Assembly (NCBI RefSeq): GCF_030867145.1
Contig: NC_134416.1
Location: 20,899,514 to 20,963,513 of the forward strand
Direction: 5' to 3'
DNA length: 64,000 bases
From: Opisthocomus hoazin
Lineage: Eukaryota; Chordata; Aves; Opisthocomiformes; Opisthocomidae
Shown piece after piece: positions 14,074 to 25,800 of the stretch. Position 1 is the first letter of the stretch. Each line of letters starts with the position of its first letter. The translations under genes were made by a program, and so were the position numbers. The notes beneath the pieces were generated by a model. The model did not search any database and was not told the origin of the DNA. It worked only from the letters and a program-made list of their open reading frames with translations.

Positions 14074-14624
14074 GTGCTGGGTTGACCCAATGGGTAGCTA
14101 AGCCCCCACTCAAGTTATCGCTCATCCCCCCATGGCAGGATGGGGGAGAGAATAAGAAGGGCAAAATCAAGAAAAACTTATGGGTAGAGATAAAGACAAT
14201 TTAATAAGGGAAGGGCAAAAAAGAAAGCAAAAAACCAAAACAAGTGATGCAAACGCAATCGCTCACCACCACTCATCAGCAGACAGATGTCTAGCCAGTC
14301 TCTGAGCAACAGCTGCTTTCAAAAGACTTTCCCCCCATTAGTTTTGCCGCTGAGCACAACGGCATACAGTATGGAGTATCTCAGCTTAGGTCAGCTGCCC
14401 CAGCTTTGTCCCCTCCTAGCCTCTTGTCTAACCCCAGCCTACTCCTGGGGACGTGGGGGGTGTGCCAGAGTGGAAAAAAGAAGGTCTTGGTGCTATGTAA
14501 GCACTGTCCAGCACTAGTTAAAACATTGGTGTGTTACCAACACTATTTTGATCATGAATCTAAAACACAGCACCATGTGGGTTGCTATGAAGAAAATTAA
14601 CTCCATCCCAGCCAGACCCACTAC
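14074..14624 (-). mobile_element. Solo LTR of an avian endogenous retrovirus, minus orientation
   Basis: On the plus strand it starts TGCTGGGTTGACCCA, then has GGATGGGGGAGAGAAT, GAGATAAAGACAATTTAATA (the complement of the R-region poly(A) signal) and TTAAAACATTGGTGTGTTA, and ends GAAAATTAACTCCATCCCAG then CTACA. This is the reverse complement of the LTR type found in sense at 61022-61657. No gag, pol or env sequence is next to it. About 550 bp remain, decayed, with no clear target duplication. Confidence 0.8.
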
Positions 14625-15352
14625 ACTTTCCTTAATTTACAAACAAATGGCACATCTTAAGCAAATGTTTTGAGGTGTTGTTAACATTAATGATGCCAAC
14701 TTATGTATCGGAATGTCACAACTGTCCATGGAGAAAAGCAGTGAGCACTGATGTTGGTTTGAAATTCCTGATGGACCTAGAAGACAGTTTAGCAAGGTTC
14801 TTCTACTGTTGACTAGAGACCAACAGCCTAAAGCGTGCTAAGGTAAGCACTTGCAACTCAGTTTAGATACAGCTAAAGAAATAACTCAGGTAATAAGGTG
14901 TGAGTGGTCCTGAAGGAAAGAAAAAGTTTGTGTGGTAAATTAAAACAGGAGAAACTAGAGAAGAGACACAAACTTTAACAGTAGCCATTGGAACAGACCA
15001 CAGGAAAGAATGAATACAAAATAGATTTAAAAGCTGCAAAGTTTACCTGACTTGCTAGCAGAAAGGAACTGACATTTACCAAATTAGAAGATTCATCTGA
15101 AGGATAAGTAATGACAAGTTTCCTTAAGGAGAAGACTAAAAGCTTCACTAGTTGGCTGATCAAGCAATGAGCTTAGCTGCTGAACAGAACAAATAATCCC
15201 GAGCAGGAACAGCAGCAGGAACAGCACATGGATCATTGCATACGTTTAATGTTCAAAATTTTAGTCTCTTTCAGTGTGGAATTATTAGTAAAATTAAGGT
15301 TTTACATCTAAAAATTAAGGTTTATATTAAAAACGTAGCAGTGTTCACCCAT
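14625..15352. other. No recognised feature
   Basis: Unique AT-rich spacer between the two LTR types. No retroviral internal sequence was seen, so the two LTRs are not a provirus pair. Confidence 0.6.
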
Positions 15353-16225
15353 TGAGGAAAAGCATGAAATCAAAAGGAGCTCTGAGGATGGGACACAGCT
15401 GCAGCAGGCATGCGAGGAATCCACTCACACAGCAACTCCCTGCAATGTACCATAGAGGACGGAACGGAGTGGAGACTCCGTGGCCCTGCTCCTTGATGAT
15501 AAAGCGGGAAGAAATGGTTCTCTAGAACTGATAAGCAGCTCATCTGGCCCCCTGAGCCAACAGGTTTTCGAAACCTTGCCAAAGTGCTACCCTCTCATGA
15601 ACTTTGCTCATTTTAATATCATTTTAATACCAAAACACACCTCTATCCCGAAGGCTACCCGCCTCCAAGGTGCGACCACTCCTCTTCGAGTCTGCGCTCT
15701 CGATTTTTCGTAAACTATATCTTTAAATGTGAAGCGAGAAAATTTTACACCAATCATGATAAAAGGTATGTATGACTAAAGTCACTCAAACTCCACCTTA
15801 AAGGTAGAAAGAATATAAAAATAGCCAAGGAAATGGGGGATTTTCAGAGAAGAAGATCTTCAGAGGAAAAGAAGATAACACCGTGAGCAAGTCAAGGGAA
15901 GCTCCACCTCAGACTGCCTCTGACAGCCAGGACCAGCCGACAGGCTGAGCCTTGCTTCTCCCCTCCTTGGGACGCCTTGGGTGAGACTTAAACTAAGCGC
16001 TTTTCTAGGGAATAGTTACTCCCTAATGTTTATAGCCAGGCTGTATTATTTATAACCTTTTCACGCGTTTTGTATTTCCACGTGCTTTCTTGCAGACAGT
16101 CACTATCACCAGCAATTCAAAAAACCTATATACCTGTTGCACAAATAAAACTGCACTGTTTAAGTAGCCAGTTGTCACAGTTTCTCACTGAACGTGACCA
16201 AATGCGGCCGTGCTAGTTCATGAGC
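15353..16225 (+). mobile_element. Probable solo LTR of a second endogenous retrovirus type
   Basis: The stretch has retroviral promoter architecture in the right order: CCAAT at 15750-15754, TATAAAAAT at 15814-15822, then AATAAA at 16144-16149 followed by a T/G-containing tail. It also has more CpG than its flanks and resembles avian LTRs I recall. It does not resemble the 14-kb and 61-kb LTRs. Ends are uncertain: a TG is at 15353, and related sequence may continue to about 16370, where GACTGGACTG occurs twice (16229 and 16300). No internal viral genes are present. Confidence 0.55.
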
Positions 16226-16370
16226 ACGACTGGACTGAAGGTGCAGACCGCTATTAGTGTATCCAGAATCGTGGTAGTTTAATATACATATTAAACGCGA
16301 CTGGACTGGTAGTGGCAAATTGGACATCACTCAGAATTTAAACCTAGCCGCACCTAGCCTCTCACTCCAG

Positions 16371-19300
16371 TGAAGAGCGTTAGAAAGCAAGGGGGTTTAT
16401 TTTCTGCCAAATTCACGTGACATTCAGTGAGAACTGGAAATGTTTTTCTGTAGAGAAGTTGATTCTATTTCTGATAATATGGATTTAAATCTAAGACTGA
16501 TTGATTTAAATCTCATCCTGTGCTGAATGACTTCACTCTCTTTGATCTATTTTCAACTTTCTTTTGAATAAGGTATTATTTTGGATACTAAGTCATTGAA
16601 GCATTCCTTCAGAGTAACAAACCATGTCCTTATTTAAAGAGAAGTATTCTTCCTCTTGATTCTTGTATGGAATCATCCTTTGCATTGATGGGTTGCACCA
16701 GTTCAGTGATAGGACAATGGAGTAATAGGTCCTAAAAAAAGCATTAGGTGGGTCAAGAGTCAGATCTGATTGCATATGTTTTATTCATCTCTGAGAACTT
16801 TGGGGCATTTGGCATCATGCTGCTAAAATTAAAATTTGAAAATTCTTAATAATTGCCTTCACCACTCTGATAAAAACGAAAGTAGCATTCAGCCTAGTAT
16901 TACACACACTGTTTGCTAAACCCAGTTTTATATATTAAAGCCCATTTCCAATACAATTTCAGCAGAAAGTATCAGCAACTTGCTTTCCTATGCAGTTGGT
17001 GGATGTAAAGTTAGCCCTTACTTTGAAAATAAAACTGCTCATACGTGTAGGTTGCTCTACAGAACTACCTCCCCAGCTACTCTTTTTTTAATTCCTACCA
17101 CATTGTAAAAGGCAAGAAAATAAATAGGGTCTGAAAGTGGGTAGTGTTCAAAGCTACTGAAAACAGATTTCTTAACATAGCCCTGATTCCATACTCTCTT
17201 AAACTGTTTCCACACAATGTGGACCAAACTGCGTGTCTTCTTCTGATCTGTCTGTTCTACGCAGCTAGCTCAGTGAAAGTGAGATCTGTCTGGTTTCAGC
17301 TGGACCATTTCCACAAGAAAAGCAGAATATCCCTGGAGGGAATAAAGCTATTCTAATAAGCTCTTCTTTCACTTGCCAAAGGAAACAGCAGAGAGTTTCT
17401 AGGTTTCATCTTTTCTCACCTGTTGTTGCAAGAGTGAGGTTATGGCAGCTCCCAGACTGTATGAAAGAAGGACAGGCTTCAGGTAACTTGACTGTAAAGG
17501 AACCACAACTGCTCCCTAAGAGCACTGCTTCACACTAACCAAAGGGGAAGATTCAGCAGAGGATCTAGCCAGTACCACTGTCACTTTCAGGGAGTGACTC
17601 TTGTTCTGTGTCAAGGGATTTGAGTTTATGACACAGATTATGTCCAGTGTTGAGTGCAATGGAGCTCAGGGCTCAGTGGCTTGCACCAGCTCCAAAATTT
17701 GCGACAGAAAAATGGTGAAATACTGGAATTGCCAAAATCTATTGATTTTAAACCTTGATATGATGTACTATTCACAAACCTTGGATGCATATAAAAACCT
17801 TAAGGATTTGTTGTTGCAAATGATCACTTCTATAAAACTACAGTACGGCAGATGCTGGAGAACTCATGAACGGTGCTGGAAACATGAGCAGGACCCCTTT
17901 ATTCAGCAGTCACAGCACAAGAACGAAGGCAGATTTAACAGAGCTGTATGGTATCTTTCACACAGTGCACAGTCAAATTGTGAAGAACCTTGCACAAACT
18001 GTTATCGACATCAAGAAAAGAAATGAGTTAAAAAAAGGATTTGCAGCATCATGAAAGTTTATTAAACACATTAGGCTCCATGCAACCTCTGGCTTGTCAA
18101 GTGCCTGTGCTGCTGGAAATTATGAAGGTGCTCCTGCAGAAAGTTTTCCTTAGATATGTCCAACCTGTCATACTCTTTTCCTAATGTTTTCCCTCTATTC
18201 TACCGCATAAGGTCCAGGAGAGCCACTCCAATTTTTGATTCCAAATACAGGCTAATATATGAGATCAAAACTCATTAAAAATTTGGAAATATAGTGTATC
18301 AGAAATCCCAGTAACTTACAATCAGCTGACTGTGAAGCACTACTCCTGTGAGAAGACAATCAAGGCTATTTGAAAAGACAAGGACAAATTTTGGGACCTG
18401 CACATCCTGGCTTTTTGCTGTACATCACAATATTCCAGCTGGAAAAGGTAACTACACAACTGTCATATAGCATAGCTTTCAATACGAGGAGTACAGAAGA
18501 TCAGGAAAACATATTATAAAAGAGGTTTTTGTAACAGCTGGCTTTCTGATGAAGCAAATTTTTCAACTCCCACAACAGACATACTGGCTTGCAACTCATA
18601 TTTCATCATTCCAGCAAAAAATTTCCTGTACTCTCCCATGAAATAATGAAATCTGTTTCTGCAGTCAGTGGTATCATACAAGGAAATACCTGCGGGAGCA
18701 TTGGTAAAGACAGTAGTTCAGACACGTGTCACTGCCATTCAGCTGTTACAGATATTCCTGACAAGACAAAGCAGTACTGTATAATAACCCCTTCGGTCTG
18801 AACCACATCTCTGAACCATGCAGACGTGGTTCTATCCAACGTTACAAACTTCATGCGCCAAACCGCCTTGGAAATGTCCGTGGTTCTCTTCAGCAGCAGC
18901 ACTTCACTGGCAGAGTGAGTAAGACCAAATGACTGTTGTATCAGTTTTTGCCACTACTCCAGCAGCATAAGAATATGGTTGCCTGAGTGGGTTTGCCAAG
19001 CGAATGATAAAATCATGAAAGTTGTTGCTTTGTTTCCTCATGCACAAATGAGCAGGAACAATGAATAGCTGATCGTTTAAGAGTTCCCCAGAAGATGAAA
19101 AGTGCAACAGTAGTCCCCATTTCTTGTGTCTCTAGTGGGACAAAAATAAATCCTCTATTTTTGAGCCTTTCTACTCATAAAACATTTTTCTCATTTCCTT
19201 GAAGTGTTCCAGCTTTATTTTATTGGTACATATAGGTAATTTTCTTAACAATTTTATAAAAGCTCTTTTTTTAATGAAAATAAAAACTTACAACTAGCAG

Positions 19301-20319
19301 AGAGCCAGAACTCAGAAGTAAGGTCCTATATCATACCCAGACCTCCTGTCTAAGTGTGGTGATGTGAATTGACATTACAGAAGTTACGGACACCATGGAA
19401 GTTCGTCTGTGGTGTCACTTCACTGCAGTGAGAACTGAGCTTGAAGAATGAATATTAAGTGCACAAAACTAACAGAAAGCATAACCTGAACACACGGCTT
19501 CCCTAACGCTTTGAAGAAAACACTCCAGTTTGAACAGTTGATAAACAAAAAATTCACTTTGAAGTAGCATAAATATACCTGTATACAGTCCTTATTCCCT
19601 CAAGGACATAGGTAAACACAAAACTGAACCTGGTCTGTCAAAGTCTCACACATGTGCTGAAAATGATACATCTGACTATTTCAAGAACAAATGATCTACA
19701 GTTTTAATGATGCTGTGAATTAGATACTCGCTTGAACTAGACAAAACCAAAACTTCTAGTCGGGTTCTTAGAAACACCAGTGGATCTGGACTAATAGGGG
19801 AAGCACCCATCCCTTGAATCATGGTGATGAGAGGGGAATGTTTTCAGATCTCCCTTCTAATGGAGAAAATATGCCTGAAAAATTCTTTCTGGCTGTTGGA
19901 AAGAATGACTCCTGAAAACAGGAGTCTGAAAAGAGGTTGAGTGAGCAGTTTAATGACTGAACAATTAAGGGTCTATCACACTCAGTAAGGCATCTTGCTG
20001 TTCTGAGGTACGTCTCATTGACGGTCTTCATGAATCGGTCTTACTGATAGTCTTTATGAATTTTTTAATTATTACTTTTAATTGAGTGCTGGCTTAAGTG
20101 CTATCCATCAGAGGGATTGCACTGCCGAATGGCAACCCTGGACTAAAAACGGGCTATGCCTGAAAGCTGGCTGCATAACAGCAGCTGCTGATGGTTTTGA
20201 TGGAAAATGAATTCACATCTTTGTGATTATTCATGTAAATTATTTTTTCAGTTCAGTTGTTTCAAACAATAAAAAGTAGAATGTCTATGCAAATATTATT
20301 TTTCTTTATGACACACTTG
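16371..20319. other. Intergenic, mostly featureless
   Basis: It holds the weak coding-like fossil at 17.6-18.2 kb. The frame at 18589-18801 is of similar unclear status. No repeat was recognised. Confidence 0.55.
17600..18180 (+). pseudogene. Possible decayed coding fossil, unidentified
   Basis: Protein-like stretches occur in succession in different plus-strand frames: NLKDLLLQMITSIKLQYG (about 17796-17850), LTELYGIFHTVHSQIVKN (about 17932-17990) and LACQVPVLLEIMKVLLQ (about 18090-18145). This is the pattern of one reading frame broken by indels, with no introns visible between them, as in a processed pseudogene. I do not recognise the parent and see no poly(A) tail, so it may be chance. 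Confidence 0.25.
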
Positions 20320-20750
20320 GAATACAGAATTATAGAGCTGGAAGGGGTCTCAGGAGGTCACATAACCTTTCCAGCCTACCTCAGGAAAAGGGAACACCAC
20401 ACCTCCGCTATTCCTGTCAGATCCTTGTCCAGTCAGTTGTTTGATGACCAGTGACAGAGACCAGCGTCCCAGATGACCTCCTCCACTGCTTCACCAAAAC
20501 CTTCCTAATGGCTACCCTAAATGTCCTTCTGTCTTTCAACCCCATTACTTCTACACCTGTCCAATGTGGCCAAGGTGAAGAGAGTACACCTTCCACCTTT
20601 GCGAGCAGTCTTACACGTATCTGGAGGCTGTTATAACACCCATTCCCCTCCACCACAGCTATCCCACTCTACCTTTTCTTCTTGGGCCATGACTTCCAAA
20701 ACTCCCATCCTGGCATTCTCCTCTGGATTCTCTCCAATCGATGAATGCTG
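20320..20750 (-). mobile_element. Old CR1-type LINE 3' region, antisense
   Basis: The plus strand reads AGAATTATAGAGCTGGAAGG then GTCTCAGGAGGTCA, the complement of an old CR1 3' end. It continues with CCTTCCTAATGGCTACCCTAAATGTCC and, near 20725, CTCTGGATTCTCTCCAA, both in the expected order. It is decayed far more than the CR1 copies at 44.8 and 62.3 kb. It ends about 200 bp before the KCNV1 CpG island. Confidence 0.6.
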
Positions 20751-21716
20751 CCGCAGAGAACAGTCACCGGGGGCAGATTCCTACACCAGCAAGCGCTGAG
20801 TAGAGAGACTGCTGCTGGTGTTCCAGTGCTGCTGTACGGTAAGTGTTCAGCTAATCTTCATGTAAAATATGGAACATTACCCGTATCCAAAAGATGAACC
20901 TTTATGAGACCTCTGAAAAATAAGTGTGAGAAAGGTACATAACTGGATGCGTGTATGTGCAGCAAGTGACGGGGGATGAAAAGCTGGCGGCACAGCACGC
21001 GATGCTGGTGCTGCGACACACACAGCCCCGTTCTGCGTGCGACGGCAGTTCACCTCCTGGCCGGCCCCACCGCAATGCAGGCAGCCGCCCGCCCTGGCGA
21101 GGAGCAAGAGGCGGCAGAAAACGCAAATTCACAAAACTGAGTGTTTTAAATTTGTCGGAAATGACTGTTTCGTGGGAGAAGAGGAAACCTAGTCAGGAGG
21201 GTGAACCTAACTTCTCGCACCGTTTAACTGAGGAGCTGCAAAGTCAGCACAGGGAAGTGCCGAAGATGTTCCAGAGCGTTCCGTAAAGCCAGCCGACTGC
21301 AGCCGAGTTACAACAGGCCCTTTCACGTGCATCGACTGGCCTCTACAACGAGCGTTTCACTGGAGCGACTGGTGGCCGCGGGAGCCGCGCAAGCGGGGCC
21401 ACAGTATCTGCTCAGAAACACGCTCGGGTTCACGCGTGTGGGGGGGGGGCGGCTTCGACACCGCGCCGTGAACTCGCTCGGGGCAGTCCGCGGGTCCGCG
21501 CTGTCCCCGGAGGAAGCCCCCGGGTGCGGCCGGCGGCCGGCCCCGCGCCGCCCTGTGCCGCACCCCCTCCCCAGCCGCCGCAGGGGTCCGCTGTCCTCCC
21601 CCCCGGGCCGGGGTCTGCTCGGCCGCGCTCCCGCCGGCCCGCGACCCGCCGCACACGACCGGCCGCGGGGGCGCGCCGCCGCTGCCCAGAAGTTCGGAGC
21701 CGGGCGGGCGGGCGGC

Positions 21717-21815
21717 GGCTGCCTGCGAGGGGGCGCGGCCGGCAGGTGAGGGGGGGCGGCGGGCGGCTGCCTGCGAGGGGGCGCGGCGGGCGGCGGGCAG
21801 GTGAGGGGGGGCGGC
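21717..21815 (+). repeat. Imperfect tandem duplication in the CpG island, carrying two donor-like CAG|GTGAGG sites
   Basis: The 22-base block starting ggctgcctgcgag at 21717-21738 recurs at 21765-21786 (offset 48). The 20-base block starting ggcaggtgag at 21741-21760 recurs at 21796-21815 (offset 55). The second copy has gained 7 bases of ggc/ggg repeat between the two blocks. Each copy contains CAGGTGAGG, a good match to a 5' splice site, with GT at 21745-21746 and 21801-21802. The region is also G-run-rich. Confidence 0.85.
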
Positions 21816-22290
21816 TTGGGCATCGGCTCCGGGCGGAGTACGATGGCGGGGCGGGGAGGGAACGGGCAGGGCAGCGGCGCAGCCCCTCGGGAAGCTGTCC
21901 GGGCGCCGCGCGGTGGCCCCCGGCTGCCCGGGGAGCCCGCTGGTCCGGGGTTCCGGGTCTGGTCGGGTTCCCCCGGCCGGTTTCCCCACCTTCGACCTGG
22001 CGGCCGGAGCGGAGGGGCCGTCGGTGCCGGGCGCTTCCCGACGGGTGCCGGCGCGGGCAGCACGAGGTGCGGGCGGCTCGGGTGCCGTTGTCCCTGCCGT
22101 CCCCCCGCAGGCCGGGGCCGCTCAGCACCCCGCCTGACCCCGCCTCGGCCGGAGGCTTCGCCGGGAGGCGGCGGGCACGGCGAGGCGTCCCCGGGACGGC
22201 AGCCAAGGCGAAGCGGTACGGTTCTCGGCTGGCCCGCCTCCCCCCCCATTTCGGGGCAGTCTTCTCTGCAGCTTTATTGTGTTTCCCATG

Positions 22291-22293
22291 CAG
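22291..22293 (+). other. KCNV1: Candidate 3' splice site of a 5'-UTR intron
   Basis: The sequence gtgtttcccatgcag|GAGAG has a short pyrimidine tract and a CAG 31 bases before the KCNV1 ATG. A second candidate, cttctctgcag, ends at 22271. With the donor-like sites at 21745 or 21801 it would define a roughly 0.5-kb intron in the 5' leader. This is inferred from motifs only. An unspliced leader is equally possible. Confidence 0.4.
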
Positions 22294-22324
22294 GAGAGTG
22301 TGGGCTGCTGCTGGCAGCTACAGG

Positions 22325-22806
22325 ATGAAGTCGCCTCCCTGCTGCATGTCGCTTTCTTCCCAAGCATCCCTGGAGGAACGAGGGAGTAGCACATCCCTGG
22401 GCTCCCTGGACTCCAGTGTTTTCTCCAGCGAAGAAGAGCAGGGGCCCCTGCTCCAGAAGGTCGTTCCCTCCTTGGACTGGTTCACGATCAACGTAGGAGG
22501 CAGCCGCTTCGTGATGTCCCAGCAAACTTTGTCTTGCTACCCTGACACCCGTCTTGGCAAACTGGCCGTAGTGGTCTCTGCTGCCCGGGATGTGGCCTCT
22601 GGCCTCCTTGAGCTTTGCGATGATGCCAACCTGGTGGAGAATGAGTATTTCTTTGACCGGAGCTCGCAGGCTTTTCACTACATCCTGAATTACTACCAGA
22701 CAGGGAGGCTGCATGTGATGGAGCAGCTTTGTGCACTCTCCTTCCTGCAGGAGATCCAGTACTGGGGTTTGGACGAGCTCAGCATCGATTCCTGCTGCAG
22801 AGACCG
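22325..22806 (+). CDS. KCNV1: KCNV1 coding exon 1: N-terminus and T1 domain
   Basis: This exon encodes residues 1-160 and two bases of Arg161. The ATG at 22325 has A at -3, a fair Kozak context, and it is the first ATG in a frame that stays open for 267 codons upstream, so it is the natural start. Residues 1-50 are low-complexity and rich in Ser, Gly and Glu. The T1 domain follows, with NVGGSRF (56-62), the FFDRSSQAF block (109-117), YYQTGRLH (123-130) and the paired cysteines 157-158. The donor is ACCG|gtgagt at 22806/22807. Reading into the intron meets an in-frame TGA at once (22808), so retention of intron 1 would leave only the T1 domain. The 5' half of the exon carries over the GC richness of the CpG island. 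Confidence 0.96.
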
Positions 22807-25800
22807 GTGAGTTGCAGGAAGACGTGGCGTGCAGGATTGTGGGCTGGGTGAGCTCGGCATTGACCTGCGTGTGGGGACGCTTAGATGAGAGGTCCAGCAG
22901 TGGGGGCAGGTGAGGTAGCAGAACATTGGGAAAAGCATGCTCAAAGCTGGATGAGTTCAGCCCTGAATCCTACTCTAGAGTTGGATACGTGTAGGAAATG
23001 GGAGGCGTGTTGGGTGAGGTCACTGCTGACCTTTGCTGAGGGACAGGTTGGCAGTGGGGCCAGGACAGCGAGAGCCTAACAGGAGCAGAATCTGGGTTGT
23101 CCTGTACCAGCTTCAGACTGGCCCTAGAAGCTCAAAATGTTTGAAAGGGACAATGCCAGAGATGAAAAAGGTTGTGAAAGGAGAGGTGTCCTTTCAGTCA
23201 CCCAGTTCAGGGTTATCCTAGTTAGCAGGATTGCATGTGGAGTGAGGCATGGTGCTGGGGGCAGTAGGAGCCTCCCCAGCCCACACTTTTCGTTCTGGAG
23301 GATTTCCAGGTCCGAGCTGGAGGAGCAGAAGTGGGGGGGTGGTCACCTGCCAGGCTGAGTCTGGGTGGCATGGCTCCAGGAGGAGCTGGGGTGGGAAGCA
23401 TCGCAGGTGGAGGTAGCAGCTTACAGGGAGGGGGCAGCAGCAGTGGGAACATGGCTCACTGGAGACAAATTGTATCAGGCAGTTTAGGAACGAGGTGGGT
23501 TTCGACTGAACCGCCCCGAGGACGTTTCTGTTAATTCTGTTTGCAGTTAATTTTATTTTTTTGCCGCCATTTTTAGTGTCCCTGGTTTGTTTGTTAGTAT
23601 TGAAGAAATGAATTATCTGAAGAGTGTAACTGCTACTCATCTAAAGCAAAATTATGAGAAAGAAACAAAGAAGCAATCCCACCCCAAAAGGGCACTAGAG
23701 TTATCCTACCCTAGGACAGTCCAGTTCTGCAGCTGAGAGAGATGGATTGTAGTTTTCATCCCTTTCTTCCTTCCCTGGTAGGTGTAACGGAAAGCTCCTA
23801 CTTCTATGGTGGTGCAAGGAGCTACAGACCTCTTTGGCGTATGCAGGGGTCACTGTGTACCAAATGAAGGCAAAATTGTGTAGTCCCTTTAAGACTTCAG
23901 ATTTGCAGCAGTCAAGAAATACAGATATGAAAGAAAACAAGATTTTTTGCGTACTTTAGGAATGTTTCTGGTTCATGAAACTGTTCTGTAAATAACTCTC
24001 GCTCTAACAAAACACTCAACTATGCATTTACAGTCTGTAAGGTTTACTTGGCACAGATGCTTGTGCACTTTGTTGTGTGAGGACCCATATGTTGAAAGAA
24101 AGTAACACAACTTGTCATCTTAGCACATATTGATCAGAACTTTGTCTATGAACCGCATGGCTTTTATTATGCCTTACCTTTTAGTATTGCAGATACACAC
24201 CAATGTCATAAAAATGCAATATAATTAATGACATTGAGGACAATTTAGAAACAGAGAGTCTGGTTGTGCCAAGGACTGCTTACAAGAATGCATGATAGTT
24301 GTGCAGCAGATTCTACTGTAGTCAACACGATCCATATAAATACCATGCTATCAGAATAAAATTACTCTGCACATACAAATTGTCACTGATGTGAAATGGG
24401 GGAATAGAAATATCAGGTCAATGCTGCAGGGTCTCAATTAATAAAATCGTCAACCATATGCTTGACATTGGGATTTTCTGAGCTCACGTAAGGTATACTT
24501 CAATGCCTCATGTGGTAGAGAATAAGAAAAACATGCGCATATATGTATTAAAAATCTCTTTGGGGGGGTTTCTGGGCAGGTACTTCAGGAGGAAGGAGCT
24601 GAGCGAAGCCTTAGACATCAAGAAAGATGCAGAAGAACTGGATGCCCAAGATGAGGAAGAGGACTTTTCTGGCAGCCTCTGTCCCAGTGTCAGACAGAAA
24701 CTTTGGGAAGTTCTGGAAAAGCCTGGCTCCTCTGCAGCAGCCAGGACTTTCGGCACTTTGTCCATGGCTTTTGTTGTTGTGTCCATTGCCAACATGGCTT
24801 TGATTTCGGTAGAGCTAAGCTGGCTGGCACCACCGCTCCTTGATGCCCTAGAGTACATGTGCATTGCATGGTTCACAGTGGAGTTTGTTCTGAGGTTCCT
24901 GTGTGCACGGGATCGGTGTCACTTCCTAAGGAGCGTGGCAAACATCATAGACCTCCTCGCTATTTTACCTTTCTACATCACGCTGCTGGTGGAGAGCCTG
25001 TGTGGTGGGGAGAGCTCCCAAGAACTGGAGAACGTGGGGCGCATTGTCCAAGTGCTGAGACTGCTCAGAGCCCTGCGGATGCTGAAGCTGGGAAGACATT
25101 CAACAGGTACTTTGAGCCGTGGCAGTGGTGCTTCTCATTTTTGCTGCCTACAACAGTTGTTCCTGGCCACAGTCCCCCATTTTGTGTGCATTTCTGCCTA
25201 ACCTTTTTACCCAATCTAGTGTTAGCAGGAATGGCTTGTGAAAATCTTACTTTTGGACATTGATAATTTAGTGGTAAGGGCCTTCTCCAATAAATTTTAG
25301 TTCTTCATAAAGCAAATGTATATTGTTTGCACAGAATATTTACAAAACCAGGCCCCAAAGTTGCAGACTATAAATCATCCGCCAGTCATTCATGATATCA
25401 TAAATGTACAAACTTACGTTTGAGTTGATTTGGTAAGGAATGAAGTAAGAGAAGAAGCAGAAATCATTGACTCACGCTTTCTGTATTATCTAAAGCCCAT
25501 TAATGGTGACTTATAATTACCTGTCACAATTTCTTTTGTTAAGAAATATATAAAAAGAAATATATCATGACTTTGTCTACATCATAGATCCTGAAAACAA
25601 GAGGGTAAAGAATGTTGCAAAAAAACTGTTAAAGCCAGTTTGTACCAGGCAATGGGTTGAGGGGCTCTCTGGCCCTGCTGAGCCCCTGGGTATCTGTGTG
25701 ATCTGTGGAGCACAGCTGGGGGCTGTCTACTGAATGGACCTAAGTGCAGCTCAGAGCAGCAGTGTCAGGTTCAGTTAGCAGTCACCCATCGGTGTGGCCC

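Larger units (their letters stand above)
20950..22293 (+). promoter_or_regulatory. KCNV1: CpG-island promoter and 5' leader of KCNV1
   Basis: GC and CpG content rise sharply from about 20950, peak between 21430 and 22230, and fall at the first coding exon, while both flanks are AT-rich. No TATA box is visible near the peak. A consensus Sp1-type GC box GGGGCGGGG is at 21848-21856, a CGATGGCGG YY1-like site at 21841-21849, and a CACGTG E-box at 21324-21329. Several G-runs could form quadruplexes (for example 21438-21450 and 21744-21812). Transcription toward KCNV1 is inferred from position; the start site cannot be set from sequence alone. Confidence 0.8.

Noticed and set aside
14074..16225. 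A provirus bounded by the LTRs at 14.1 and 15.4 kb
   Set aside because: The two LTRs differ in type and orientation, and only about 0.7 kb of non-viral sequence lies between them.
21323..22249. Long minus-strand open frame of 308 codons, with two others of 210 and 258 codons
   Set aside because: All are Pro/Arg/Ala/Gly-rich by-products of the CpG island, mutually overlapping in different frames and without any domain.
24503..24579. Open frame with ATG upstream of and in frame with KCNV1 exon 2
   Set aside because: It lies in intron 1, starts just before a good acceptor, and exon 1 supplies the conserved T1 domain in matching phase.
25107..25201. Continuation of the exon 2 frame past the donor
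   Set aside because: The donor is consensus, and the following peptide does not resemble the S4-S5 linker, which exon 3 provides.
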